Of a DNA stretch of 47,461 nt, positions 1 to 8,739 are shown in pieces. Within the stretch, counting starts at the first letter, position 1. Every line of letters starts with the position of its first letter. The notes under the pieces are model-generated. The model had not been told where the DNA came from. It did no database searches and saw nothing but the letters and a program-made list of their open reading frames with translations. Source of the stretch: Chitinophagales bacterium (GTDB taxonomy: Bacteria; Bacteroidota; Bacteroidia; Chitinophagales; UBA10324); assembly GCA_025057275.1 (NCBI GenBank), contig JANWXQ010000102.1:1-47461 (forward strand), in the 5' to 3' direction. Made by a program: the position numbers and the translations under genes.

Positions 1-2402
1 CCTGTAAGCAATATCGTTTGGCAAAGGGTATCGCTCATGTCGCAGGTATAATCAAATACAATAAGACAAACCGTATAGGTGCCCAGCGAGGAATAGGTAT
101 GGGCGGGAGCCAGCAGGTTGGAACTGGTTCCGTCACCGAAGTTCCATTGCACTGAAAATTCGGGATTGAAAGTGGAGGTGTTATTAAAGAAAACGGTCAA
201 GCCATTTACATACCATGTGAAATTGGCTATGGCTCCGGCCAGGATGTTGAGCGTAACGATCGTATCGTCGCTGCAACCAAACTGATCGGTAACGGTCAGG
301 GAAATGGCATAGGTTCCGGATGCGGTAAACAGGTGTTGCGGGTTTTGCAACGTGCTGGTGCTGCCGTCACCAAAATTCCAGAACCAGGAAGTAATGGTTG
401 AGCCCAGCGGAGGGTTTGACAGATCAGTGAATGCCACCGGAGTAACCACACAGGGGTCAGGCGAAACGCCGAATTTGGCTTTGGGGTAATCGCGAACCTG
501 TACTTTTTCGTTGTCGGTAGAACTGCATCCCACATTATTGACCACCTGTAGCTTAACGTTGTATTGGCCCACGGCGGCATACGTGTAATAAAAATCCGAG
601 AAAGCAGATGAGTTGCCATCACCCAGGGTCCAGGTAAGTGAGGTGATGTAGGAACTACCTTGTGCATACGATAAATCCACAAAATGGACCGGCACGCCTT
701 TGCAAACGACACTATCCACCTGCATAACAGCCATGACCCCTTCATTTACGGTAATGACAAAAGTGGCTGTGTCGGAGCAGCCCTGATTGTTCTTGACTTC
801 CAGCAAAACAGTGTACACGCCGGGATTGGAATAGCTGATAACGGGATTGGGGACGGTTGCAGTTTGCCCGTCGCCGAAATCCCAGAACCACTGTGTGATG
901 GATGTGCCGGGTGTAGTGATGGACTGGTCAACAAACGAAACGTTGTAAAATGAACAAGTCTTTTTTGATGAAGAAAAAATAGATGCAAATATGCAGGAGG
1001 TTGTCGTTGTGTCCTTGCAATCGGCAAACTGGCTGGTGTTGCCATACGGATCATTAGCCGTGGCAGTGATTTTTCCCTTAATGGGTATTGAAGCAGAAAA
1101 AATTCCCGAATTGTCGGATACCACTGTCAATACATAATCTGCGCCTTCACAGGTGGTGCAGGAGTCGGCCGTGTATAAGTCCACCAATACGTTAGGATAG
1201 GTACTGCCGGTTATGAAGCTACCTGTAACTATCGTAATGGTAGGTGGCTTCAGGCCCTGATTTCCATTATTGACGTTTATGCCCCCACTTCCGGACAACT
1301 GCGAATTGCAAAACATGCGGTTGCCCCGCATCCGGATGTTTTTTACCAGATTGGATTCAAAATAGATGGCTTCCGAGCCGTTGTAGGCAATGAGATTACC
1401 GCCGTACAGTGTGGTGTCGCCTATGGTGTTGTCGTTAGCCTGATTGCGCAGGTATATTCCGTAGGTTCCGTTGCCCAATGGTTTTTTACCGCTGACATCC
1501 GTACCGATGTAATTGCCTTTAATGAAGGAGGTGGAGCCTTCGAATTCTATACCCCGCTCGTAATTACCGGAAATGATGTTCCGGTACTTTACAGAATCAC
1601 CCCCAATGGTAATGTTTTCACAATCCAGATTAACCAAGATACCCGTGGTGTTGGGAACGCTGATGGCGCCGTTCATATCGGTTCCGATGTAGCATTGTTG
1701 TACGGTAATAAACTTGCTGTTATTGATTCGTACGCCGATGTAATTTCCTGATATGATATTGCGCCCCTGGTCGGACTTGCCGCCAATGGTTACTTTTTTG
1801 GAATTGGTTTCCACAAATACGCCCACGGCAAAAGGGGCGGTACCGGCCAGCCCGGTGGTATCTACTCCGACAAAACATCCCACTACACTGCTTTCCTTGC
1901 TGGTAGTAAAGCGAATGCCCTGGGTTGTGTAGCCAGTAAGCACATTTCCCTTGTTTACCTTTCCAAATGTGAAGTAGTCGCAGGATACTACTTTGACACA
2001 AACCTGAAAGCCAGACATCCAAAGACCGTACACTTCACAATCATTAGCATTAACTGCCAAACAGGTTGCTGCATTACCGATGGCAGCGATACGCACCTTG
2101 GCCGGGCTGACTCCAAAATAGCCTCCGGTGGGCTGTGTGGTGCCGTCAATAACAACGGGGGAAGTGATGTTGGGAAGCAACGAATCGCTGTCTATGTAAA
2201 TGGTGCGAGCTGCAACGGAGGTGCCGGGAAGATTAAAGGTTATGGTGTCTTTACCCGGATTACTGTTCGCGCTGGTGATGGCTGCGGCCAGAGATCCGGT
2301 ACCGCTGGCATGGGTAGAGGTTACCGGATAGGTGGCTGCATGGGCTACGAAACAAAAGAAAAGAGATATCAGGGCCAACCCTCCGGGTCTGCAAGGTCGC
2401 AT
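1..2402 (-). CDS. Secreted beta-helix/PKD surface protein (C-terminus outside window)
   Basis: The reading frame enters from the left edge, so only about the first 800 residues are visible. The start at 2402 gives a clean signal peptide (basic n-region, hydrophobic run ending in AHA). An in-frame ATG at 2414 is possible, but a -7 promoter box lies only 7 nt before it. Residues about 25-330 look like a right-handed parallel beta-helix, with recurring GNYIGTD-type and NIISGNY turns and Gly/Asn-rich rungs. Four PKD domains follow at about 80-residue spacing, each marked by a W-x-(F/L)GDG core near residues 505, 590, 675 and 752. Such proteins are normally exported and fixed to the surface by the type IX system; the sorting domain would lie beyond the window. 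The role is unknown; adhesion or polysaccharide binding is an inference. Confidence 0.88.
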   Translation of the reverse strand, partial: MRPCRPGGLALISLFFCFVAHAATYPVTSTHASGTGSLAAAITSANSNPGKDTITFNLPGTSVAARTIYIDSDSLLPNITSPVVIDGTTQPTGGYFGVSPAKVRIAAIGNAATCLAVNANDCEVYGLWMSGFQVCVKVVSCDYFTFGKVNKGNVLTGYTTQGIRFTTSKESSVVGCFVGVDTTGLAGTAPFAVGVFVETNSKKVTIGGKSDQGRNIISGNYIGVRINNSKFITVQQCYIGTDMNGAISVPNTTGILVNLDCENITIGGDSVKYRNIISGNYERGIEFEGSTSFIKGNYIGTDVSGKKPLGNGTYGIYLRNQANDNTIGDTTLYGGNLIAYNGSEAIYFESNLVKNIRMRGNRMFCNSQLSGSGGINVNNGNQGLKPPTITIVTGSFITGSTYPNVLVDLYTADSCTTCEGADYVLTVVSDNSGIFSASIPIKGKITATANDPYGNTSQFADCKDTTTTSCIFASIFSSSKKTCSFYNVSFVDQSITTPGTSITQWFWDFGDGQTATVPNPVISYSNPGVYTVLLEVKNNQGCSDTATFVITVNEGVMAVMQVDSVVCKGVPVHFVDLSYAQGSSYITSLTWTLGDGNSSAFSDFYYTYAAVGQYNVKLQVVNNVGCSSTDNEKVQVRDYPKAKFGVSPDPCVVTPVAFTDLSNPPLGSTITSWFWNFGDGSTSTLQNPQHLFTASGTYAISLTVTDQFGCSDDTIVTLNILAGAIANFTWYVNGLTVFFNNTSTFNPEFSVQWNFGDGTSSNLLAPAHTYSSLGTYTVCLIVFDYTCDMSDTLCQTILLT

Positions 2403-2421
2403 TAACCAACACATTATCAGA

Positions 2422-2429
2422 CAAAAATA
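2422..2429 (-). promoter_or_regulatory. -7 promoter element of the beta-helix/PKD gene
   Basis: Read on the minus strand this is TATTTTTG, matching the Bacteroidota -7 consensus TAnnTTTG. A TTG at 2450-2452 lies 20 nt upstream in the -33 position. It sits 19 nt before the ATG at 2402, which supports that start. Confidence 0.5.
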
Positions 2430-2493
2430 GGCCATATCGTTTGACAGGGCAACGAATCGGGTAATAAGGAGCACCAAAAAAAGGAAACAAAGA

Positions 2494-2513
2494 GGGGGCA
2501 CCACGGTGCCCCC
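2494..2513 (-). terminator. Possible terminator downstream of htrA
   Basis: A GC-rich inverted repeat (gggggcac/gtgccccc, 4-nt loop) lies 28 nt past the htrA stop. In the minus direction it is followed by a pyrimidine-rich stretch containing seven T. The T-run is not immediately adjacent to the stem, so this is a moderate call. Confidence 0.5.
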
Positions 2514-2541
2514 CTTGAATGATTCATGAGAAAAAGTTGAA

Positions 2542-4032
2542 TTACAATATAAAGGAATACGCCAGATATTGATTCGGATAATCCGGATAGCGCCCGGCAA
2601 TAGTTACAATCTCCTTTTGCTTTTTCTGACTCAATATGGCTTTGAGTTCTTCCACGTTGCGCACGGGCTTGTTGTCTACGGAAGTAATGATGAACCCTTC
2701 ACGGATTTTGGTGTTGCGGCTCAGCTTGCCGTCTTTGAGGGAAACGACCTTAACACCGCCCTCTACGCCGAGATCCTTGCGCTCTCTGGAGGTCAGGTTG
2801 GCAAATTCGGCGCCCAGCGATTCAATGCTGGCTGTTTCCACCTTTTTGACTACTTCGGTGTTGCCTTCGTTGTTTTTAAGAACGGCAGTGACCGTTCGTA
2901 TTTTTCCTCCGCGCCGGAACGTAACCTCTATGCGATCGCCCGGCCGATGCCGGCTGATTTGCTCCTGCAGTTCCGGAGCTGTATTGACTGTTACGCCGTT
3001 GATTTTCAAAATCACATCACCCCGTTTCAGCCCGGCTTCTTCGGCGCCGCTACCGGCATTGACCGAATCAATCCATACCCCGGCCAGATCTTCCAAACCT
3101 TCCTTCTTGGCCAGTTCGCTGGTTACGGTAGCAATCTGAACTCCCAGAAATCCGCGCTGTACCACACCGTACTTGATGATGTCGTTTACCACTTTATGAG
3201 CCAGATTGGAGGGTACGGCAAACGAATAACCGGCGAAGGTGCCTGTGGGCGTCGCAATAGCGGTGTTGATGCCGATTAACTCACCCCGCAGGTTAACCAG
3301 TGCTCCGCCACTGTTGCCGGGGTTGACTGCAGCATCCGTCTGAATGAAGGCTTCAATGGCGGTATTATCCCGACTGCGCAACAGATTGAGGTTTCTGCCT
3401 TTTGCGCTGACAATGCCTGCCGTTACGGTTGACTCCAGATTGAACGGATTGCCCACCGCCAGAACCCATTCACCCACATCCACCGAATCGGAGTTTCCGA
3501 ACAAGAGGTACGGAAGGCTTTCAGCTTCGATCTTAATGACGGCCAGATCGGTGGAAGGGTCGCTGCCTACCAACGTGGCCTCGTACTGCTTCTTGTTAAA
3601 CAGGACTACCTCAATTCGGTCACCCTTTTCCACCACGTGGTTATTGGTTACGATGTAGCCGTCACTGGTGATGATTACGCCCGAGCCGCTGGATTGTCGG
3701 GGTTGGTTTTGCTGGGGAGGCATCTGAAAGGGCATCCAGAAATCTTCCCCAAACCAATCCCGGAACGGGTTGTAGAAGTCCCGATTGACCTGAGTGGGGT
3801 TATAGGTGGTGCGAATGTGAACTACCGTTGGCGTGGCCACCTTGGCCGGATAACGGAAATCCAAACCGGTCGGCATTTCCGTCTTGCCGTTCAGGCTAAC
3901 CTGGGCCAGCGGCACAGCTGCATTCTGAATAACAACTGGTTCTTTATCAAAAAAGTAATGAAAAACAGCTGCCGAGCCTACAGCAGTAACTGCAGCTACC
4001 AATGCCACCAAAACGAGATTTCGCAATTTCAT
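2542..4032 (-). CDS. htrA: Do/HtrA-family periplasmic serine protease
   Basis: A 496-residue protease-chaperone that degrades or refolds damaged envelope proteins. An N-terminal hydrophobic segment (residues 5-27) acts as signal or anchor. The trypsin-like domain carries the full triad: His132 in TNNHVV, Asp162 in STDLAVIK and Ser241 in GNSGGAL. A first PDZ domain (about 290-385) contains the GLKRGDVILKINGV core. A second, more divergent PDZ spans about 405-496 (REGFIITSVDNKPV). Length and order fit DegP/DegQ. It is transcribed away from dapF, with a 256-bp divergent region between them, and has a likely terminator just downstream. Family membership is certain; whether it behaves as DegP, DegQ or DegS cannot be read from sequence. 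Confidence 0.97.
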   Translation of the reverse strand: MKLRNLVLVALVAAVTAVGSAAVFHYFFDKEPVVIQNAAVPLAQVSLNGKTEMPTGLDFRYPAKVATPTVVHIRTTYNPTQVNRDFYNPFRDWFGEDFWMPFQMPPQQNQPRQSSGSGVIITSDGYIVTNNHVVEKGDRIEVVLFNKKQYEATLVGSDPSTDLAVIKIEAESLPYLLFGNSDSVDVGEWVLAVGNPFNLESTVTAGIVSAKGRNLNLLRSRDNTAIEAFIQTDAAVNPGNSGGALVNLRGELIGINTAIATPTGTFAGYSFAVPSNLAHKVVNDIIKYGVVQRGFLGVQIATVTSELAKKEGLEDLAGVWIDSVNAGSGAEEAGLKRGDVILKINGVTVNTAPELQEQISRHRPGDRIEVTFRRGGKIRTVTAVLKNNEGNTEVVKKVETASIESLGAEFANLTSRERKDLGVEGGVKVVSLKDGKLSRNTKIREGFIITSVDNKPVRNVEELKAILSQKKQKEIVTIAGRYPDYPNQYLAYSFIL

Positions 4033-4272
4033 ATGCTTGAGGGTTTGAGTCGTTTGCTTGTTTTCAAAAAATGTGCCTTAAAGTTCCCGGGTCCGGTATT
4101 TTACTGCCAGCAGGGACGAATAAGACCAAAACCTGACAGGTTTTCATTCTGACTTCAGGACATCCACCCATGCAAAGTTAACGGCAGATTTGGGGGTTGC
4201 TGAGAAAACCTGTTTGGGAAACGTTAGCTTCAACCGGTTATTGTGCCCGAAAGTACAGGCCGCAAACAGAGC

Positions 4273-4280
4273 TAATTTTG
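4273..4280 (+). promoter_or_regulatory. -7 promoter element of dapF
   Basis: TAATTTTG matches TAnnTTTG and ends 8 nt before the dapF ATG. Transcription should start within a few bases of the codon. No well-spaced -33 TTG is seen. The 256-bp gap 4033-4288 holds nothing else I can recognise. Confidence 0.5.
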
Positions 4281-4288
4281 ATAGCTCA

Positions 4289-5080
4289 ATGAAAATTGCT
4301 TTTGTCAAATACCACGGCGCCGGAAACGATTTTATTCTGACGTATGGAGGAAAAAAGGGCCTGGGCCTCCGTCCACAGCAAATCAGGAACCTGTGCCACC
4401 GGCAACTGGGTATAGGCGCCGACGGCTTTTTGGAAATCATGCGCACGCCTCAGGCAGATTTTGCCGTTCGTTACCACAATTCCGATGGCAACGTAGGAAC
4501 GCTGTGCGGCAATGGCAGCCGCTGTGCCGTTCACTTTGCCCGAAAACTAAAACTGTGTGGACGAAAGGCCCGTTTTCTAGCCGCTGACGGTTTGCACGAA
4601 GGCTATTTGACCCAGAAACGCACGGTCCGTATCAGCATCAGGGATGTACACCTTACCCCAAACACCCTCCCCCTGTTTGTGGACACCGGATCGCCTCATC
4701 TGGTTTTTCAGGTTCCTGACCTGGATGCCGTTGATGTGGAGCAGCAGGGAAGGCTCATTCGCTTCAGTGACGCCTATCGCGCCACCGGCGTCAATGTAAA
4801 TTTTATGAGCCTGGAAGATGGCCAGCTGCGCCTGCGCACCTACGAACGGGGGGTGGAGGCAGAAACGCTTTCCTGCGGCAGTGGGGCTGTGGCTGCAGCT
4901 ATTGCAGCAGCGGTATGGCGTAATCAGCAAGGGGCATCCATCCGGGTGCCGGTGGTTTCGGCCGGTGGTACTTTGGTGGTGACCTTCTCCAGGGAAAAGC
5001 CCGAATGGTTCACCGATATCTGGCTGGAGGGTCCCGTAGAACCCGTTTTTTCCGGAACAATTACCATTGGTAAAGCATGA
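4289..5080 (+). CDS. dapF: Diaminopimelate epimerase
   Basis: Converts LL-diaminopimelate to meso-DAP for lysine and peptidoglycan synthesis, in the cytoplasm. It has 263 residues from the ATG at 4289. The frame is open further upstream, but the protein proper starts at MKIAFVKYHGAGNDF, the typical DapF N-terminus, and a -7 box lies just before it. Both catalytic cysteines are present: Cys73 in GTLCGNGSRC and Cys196 in ETLSCGSGA, one in each half of the pseudo-symmetric fold. The last four bases overlap the start of the next gene (ATGA), so the two are translationally coupled. No anomaly seen. Confidence 0.97.
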   Translation: MKIAFVKYHGAGNDFILTYGGKKGLGLRPQQIRNLCHRQLGIGADGFLEIMRTPQADFAVRYHNSDGNVGTLCGNGSRCAVHFARKLKLCGRKARFLAADGLHEGYLTQKRTVRISIRDVHLTPNTLPLFVDTGSPHLVFQVPDLDAVDVEQQGRLIRFSDAYRATGVNVNFMSLEDGQLRLRTYERGVEAETLSCGSGAVAAAIAAAVWRNQQGASIRVPVVSAGGTLVVTFSREKPEWFTDIWLEGPVEPVFSGTITIGKA

Positions 5081-6456
5081 AAAGCCAATATCTCATCTTG
5101 ATTTTTGGTCATTTGCCGGTGGCCTATTGCGTTTTCTGGTTTACGGCCGTAATCCGAAGGATGTTTGGTGTCGCCATGCTGATCATGCTTCCCTATTTCG
5201 TTCAGGGACAATTGTTACCGACAATTGGATTGCATGATGTGCCCACTGCCGACGACAGCATTTGCGACATTCCGCTGCGGCTGCAGGGCAATTTTGATGA
5301 GCTGGGCTTTCAGGAAGGCAGCCCGGTTCCCGATTTTACCTTTTACGACATTTACAACAATCCATTTACCCTTTCTGCCGCTCTGAATCTGGGAAAGCCC
5401 GCCTTATTTATTACCTGCAGTTACACCTGTCCCGTATTTCGCGACCGGCTTTCCGCCATCAATGCCCTGCAAGCCCAGTTCGGCGATCAGGTGACCATTG
5501 TGCTCATCTATACCGTTGAGGCCCATCCCAAAGGCGATGTCAGTCCGTATTTTGGTTTTGAGAATGTATCAGCGGCCAACTATCAGGAAGGCATATTGTA
5601 CGGGCAGCCAAAGACCTATGGCGAACGCCTTAGCATAGTGTCCGACATGCTGGCCAACCTGCAGGTAAATGTTCCGGTGTATTTAGACGGCCCATGCAAT
5701 GAGTTTTGGGTCAACTATCAGTGCGGGCCGGTTACCGCTTATCTGGTGGATACCAACGGCTTATTGTTTTCCAAGCACGGTTGGTTTAACTCTTTTCCTG
5801 ACAACATGACCAATGATCTGTTGCTGTTACTGGGCAACCAGCCAACACCGGACGACAGTCTGGGCGGAAGCGTTGCCTTCAGCTTGATCGATGGCCCCTC
5901 TGCCGCCGTTGATCCTCAAGAGCCTGCTGTTTTCTATGGCTGGCTATACAATTCCGATTCCTCTGCCGGAGCGGTAGCAGAAGTTTTTAAGACCGCACAA
6001 AGGCTGCCGCAGGGTTGGTCGGCCAGCCTATGCACCGACATTTGTTATTCGCCCTTTCAGGATTACATCAGCGTTTACCTGCCTGCCGGCGACAGCGTCT
6101 TGTTTTCCCTGCATGTATACACCGCAACAGTTCCCGACTCTGCGGCCATCAGCGTTCGGTTTCGCAACCTTACCGACACATTGCAACAGCAGGAATTGGT
6201 GTTTCGGGTAACCACCCTGTCCCCACCGCCCCCCATGCCTGGTGTTTATCCCAATCCTGCTTCCGGTTTTGTAATCCTAACCGTTCCATCCCAACCCGAA
6301 TTAGAGAGCCAAGTCCGGATTTTTAACAGCAGCGGACGTGTGGTGTATGAATTTATCCCCCGAACTGCCGTTTCGGTTCTGGAGGTCAGCCACTGGCCTG
6401 CAGGATATTATGTTGTCGTGTTGGGGAATGCGCGCATACCGCTGATCAAGTTCTGA
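5077..6456 (+). CDS. Secreted deiodinase-like thioredoxin-fold protein with T9SS sorting domain
   Basis: A 459-residue secreted protein. The N-terminus is hydrophobic; an internal Met at residue 29 (5161) would give a cleaner signal peptide, but the ATGA overlap with dapF favours 5077. Residues about 78-250 form a thioredoxin-like domain opening with SPVPDFTFYDI. The core T-C-S-Y-T-C-P-x-F (Cys114, Cys118) and E-A-H-P (148-151) match the active-site region of iodothyronine deiodinases, with Cys where animal enzymes have selenocysteine. A middle region (about 260-385) looks like a beta-sandwich. The tail has a T9SS type-A sorting domain beginning PGVYPNPASG and ending in an AGYYVV strand. Likely an extracellular or surface redox protein; the substrate is unknown. 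SCO1- or peroxiredoxin-like activity is the main alternative. Confidence 0.85.
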   Translation: MKSQYLILIFGHLPVAYCVFWFTAVIRRMFGVAMLIMLPYFVQGQLLPTIGLHDVPTADDSICDIPLRLQGNFDELGFQEGSPVPDFTFYDIYNNPFTLSAALNLGKPALFITCSYTCPVFRDRLSAINALQAQFGDQVTIVLIYTVEAHPKGDVSPYFGFENVSAANYQEGILYGQPKTYGERLSIVSDMLANLQVNVPVYLDGPCNEFWVNYQCGPVTAYLVDTNGLLFSKHGWFNSFPDNMTNDLLLLLGNQPTPDDSLGGSVAFSLIDGPSAAVDPQEPAVFYGWLYNSDSSAGAVAEVFKTAQRLPQGWSASLCTDICYSPFQDYISVYLPAGDSVLFSLHVYTATVPDSAAISVRFRNLTDTLQQQELVFRVTTLSPPPPMPGVYPNPASGFVILTVPSQPELESQVRIFNSSGRVVYEFIPRTAVSVLEVSHWPAGYYVVVLGNARIPLIKF

Positions 6457-6499
6457 GCAGACCTTTTTACCGGGAAACAGCAAGAGATAGCCTGCTGCT

Positions 6500-7450
6500 T
6501 TACTGTTTATGTAATGATATTTTTTTCCATGTTTTCGCCTGAGGCCATCCGTTCAGAAAGTCGTCGTAGCGCAAGGGATTGCGTCCCGGCCTTTGCAGCA
6601 GGGTGGGGGCCAGAAAACCATCGGCACAGGCCAGCAACAGGCGTCCGGTCTCATCCGTGCAGGGCGTGCCGGGAGGCATTTCAGGGTTAGTGAACACCGG
6701 TTCGGCCATCAGAATTTTAATCGGCTCACCGTTCAGTTGCAGGTAGGCTGCCGGCACGGGAGACAGGGCGCGCACCTGATTATACAGTTGGTGCACGGGT
6801 TTTTGAAAATCCAGAATCCGGTCAGCAGGCCGGATTTTTGGGGCCTTTTTTGGTGAGCCTGCTGCGGGCTGTGGCAGGGGATGGACATCACCTGCAGCAA
6901 TACGGTCAACGGTTTGGGCTACCAGATCGGCCCCAAGCACTTTCAGGCGGTCGTGGAGGCTGCCACCGGTTTCGTTATCCTCAATAGGCACAGCTTGCTG
7001 CAGCACAATATGTCCGGTGTCCAGCTCATCGTTGATAAAAAAAGTAGTAAGCCCGGTGGTGCGCTCGCCGGCCATCAGGGCACGCTGAATGGGGGCAGCG
7101 CCACGGTAGTCGGGAAGCAGGGAAGCATGCAGGTTAATGGTGCCCAGGCGGGGAAGGGACCATACCGTGCGGGGTAATTTGCGGAACGCCACCACGATCC
7201 CCAAGTCGGGGTGCAGTTTTCGTAAGGTATTAATAAATTCTTCATCCTTCAGATCGGCAGGCTGAAGCACAGGAAGATGCAGACGAAGAGCTGCCGTCTT
7301 CACGGGGCAGGGTTGCAGCCGCAGGCCACGGCCGGCGGGCCGGTCAGGAGGGGTGACGACGGCAACCACCTCCCTGCCATCGGCGTGAAGGCGCTCCAGG
7401 GTGGGCACGGCAAAATCCGGCGTGCCCATAAAGACCAGCCGAAGCCCCAT
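6500..7450 (-). CDS. fmt: Methionyl-tRNA formyltransferase
   Basis: Formylates the initiator Met-tRNA using 10-formyl-tetrahydrofolate. It has 316 residues, normal for the family. The N-terminal Rossmann-like domain opens with LVFMGTPDFAVPTL. The formyl-transfer site is intact: Asn106, His108 and Asp144, with the SLLPDYRG signature at 110-117. The C-terminal OB-like domain begins near residue 205. It lies 29 bp downstream of namZ on the same strand but has its own -7 box immediately before the ATG, so it may be transcribed separately and without a leader. Confidence 0.97.
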   Translation of the reverse strand: MGLRLVFMGTPDFAVPTLERLHADGREVVAVVTPPDRPAGRGLRLQPCPVKTAALRLHLPVLQPADLKDEEFINTLRKLHPDLGIVVAFRKLPRTVWSLPRLGTINLHASLLPDYRGAAPIQRALMAGERTTGLTTFFINDELDTGHIVLQQAVPIEDNETGGSLHDRLKVLGADLVAQTVDRIAAGDVHPLPQPAAGSPKKAPKIRPADRILDFQKPVHQLYNQVRALSPVPAAYLQLNGEPIKILMAEPVFTNPEMPPGTPCTDETGRLLLACADGFLAPTLLQRPGRNPLRYDDFLNGWPQAKTWKKISLHKQ

Positions 7451-7455
7451 GTGTG

Positions 7456-7463
7456 CAAAAGTA
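7456..7463 (-). promoter_or_regulatory. -7 promoter element of fmt
   Basis: Minus-strand TACTTTTG matches TAnnTTTG. Only 5 nt separate it from the fmt ATG, so a transcript from here would be essentially leaderless. Confidence 0.5.
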
Positions 7464-7479
7464 GAAGTGACGTGCGGCG

Positions 7480-8679
7480 CTATTCAAAGTCGGGATACAG
7501 CAGGTATTTTTTTCTGATCTCCCGAAATGCTTCCAATTGTGGCTTCCAGGTTTCCCGGATAGCGGCTTCGTTGAGGCCGTCACGGATTTGTTGCTGCAAC
7601 AGGTTGGTGCCGGCCAGCTTATTGAAAAACGGAAGGAAAAACCGGCTTTTATCAGGAAAACTCTGATACATATCCATCAGCCAGTACAGGTTGATGCTAC
7701 GCCGCTCGTAGAAGTATGCTTCGGTAAGTATGGACAGGTCGTGTCCGTGCACTTCCTGGCCGGAATACGGTGGCGCTGTTGCGCCGGCCATCGGCTGAGG
7801 AATGAACAAGGTGCTGCCGCGGCGGTAGCCCGGATAGCCAAAAAGCAGAAAGGGCTTTTCCGTGCCGCGACCGACACTGACTGGCGTGCCTTCGAAAAAG
7901 CACAATGAGGGATAAGCAAGTACGGCTTTCAAGGAACGCAGGTTCGGGGATGGGGGCACTGGCAACGGATAGAGCATGCTGTGGTCGTAATTCCGGCAGG
8001 GAATCACAGTGAGCGAGCAGGTTCTGTTGCCGGCCAGCCATCCTTCTCCATTGATCATGCGGGCATATTCGCCAACCGTCATACCATACACAACCGGCAC
8101 CGGATGCATGCCGACAAAAGAGCGAAAGGCCGTGTCCAGCACAGGCCCGTCCACGTAAAATCCGTTGGGATTGGGCCGGTCTAAAACAATGAGGGGCTTA
8201 TTGTTTTCCGCACAGGCCTCCATCACGTAATGCAGCGTGGATAGGTAGGTATAGAAGCGAACCCCCACGTCCTGAATGTCGTAAACGACCACATCCACAT
8301 CCTGCAGCTGCTGGGTGGTAGGTTTATAATTTTTTCCATACAACGACAAAACGGGCAATCCGGTTTGCTCATCCCGGGAGCTGGGCACGGGCATGCCGGC
8401 ATCGGCAAGTCCACGAAAGCCGTGTTCTGGAGAGAAAATTTTCTTGACGGAAATGCCTGCCCTTAGCAGCGAGTCGGCCAGATGCGTGGTTCCAATGCGT
8501 GCACTGTGGTTAACGACTAATGCCACATTTCTGCCGCGAAGCAGGTTCCAATAGCTTTCGGTACGTTCGGCGCCGGTAACAACAGAATCGGCCCAACGCA
8601 CCTCCGGTTGGGCGTGCAAAGACAAGGAAAGCAGAAGGCCCGGCAGGCAGGCAGCCCATTTCCTACAGGGAATGTTCAT
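7480..8679 (-). CDS. namZ: Exo-beta-N-acetylmuramidase NamZ (DUF1343)
   Basis: A 399-residue exported protein with a signal peptide ending near LSLHAQ (residues 1-24). The rest matches the DUF1343/GH171 family, shown in Tannerella and Bacillus to release N-acetylmuramic acid from the non-reducing end of peptidoglycan chains. Visible family motifs include VVNHSARIG, IFSPEHGFRG, LPVLSLYG, VVVYDIQDVGVRFYTY and VLDRPNPNG. The family uses Glu/Asp-rich loops in this N-terminal half for catalysis. It probably acts in the periplasm in cell-wall turnover. The start is set by the signal peptide. It is divergent from the permease gene at 8740, with only 60 bp between them. Confidence 0.9.
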   Translation of the reverse strand: MNIPCRKWAACLPGLLLSLSLHAQPEVRWADSVVTGAERTESYWNLLRGRNVALVVNHSARIGTTHLADSLLRAGISVKKIFSPEHGFRGLADAGMPVPSSRDEQTGLPVLSLYGKNYKPTTQQLQDVDVVVYDIQDVGVRFYTYLSTLHYVMEACAENNKPLIVLDRPNPNGFYVDGPVLDTAFRSFVGMHPVPVVYGMTVGEYARMINGEGWLAGNRTCSLTVIPCRNYDHSMLYPLPVPPSPNLRSLKAVLAYPSLCFFEGTPVSVGRGTEKPFLLFGYPGYRRGSTLFIPQPMAGATAPPYSGQEVHGHDLSILTEAYFYERRSINLYWLMDMYQSFPDKSRFFLPFFNKLAGTNLLQQQIRDGLNEAAIRETWKPQLEAFREIRKKYLLYPDFE

Positions 8680-8739
8680 GAACGGGTAAAGCTATGGGGT
8701 GAGCGGAAAATCCGAATCTTTGCCACTCGGCCTACGTCG

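Noticed and set aside
2569-4152. Plus-strand frames of 100-236 residues opposite htrA
   Set aside because: The minus-strand htrA has an intact catalytic triad and PDZ domains; the plus frames have no recognisable features.
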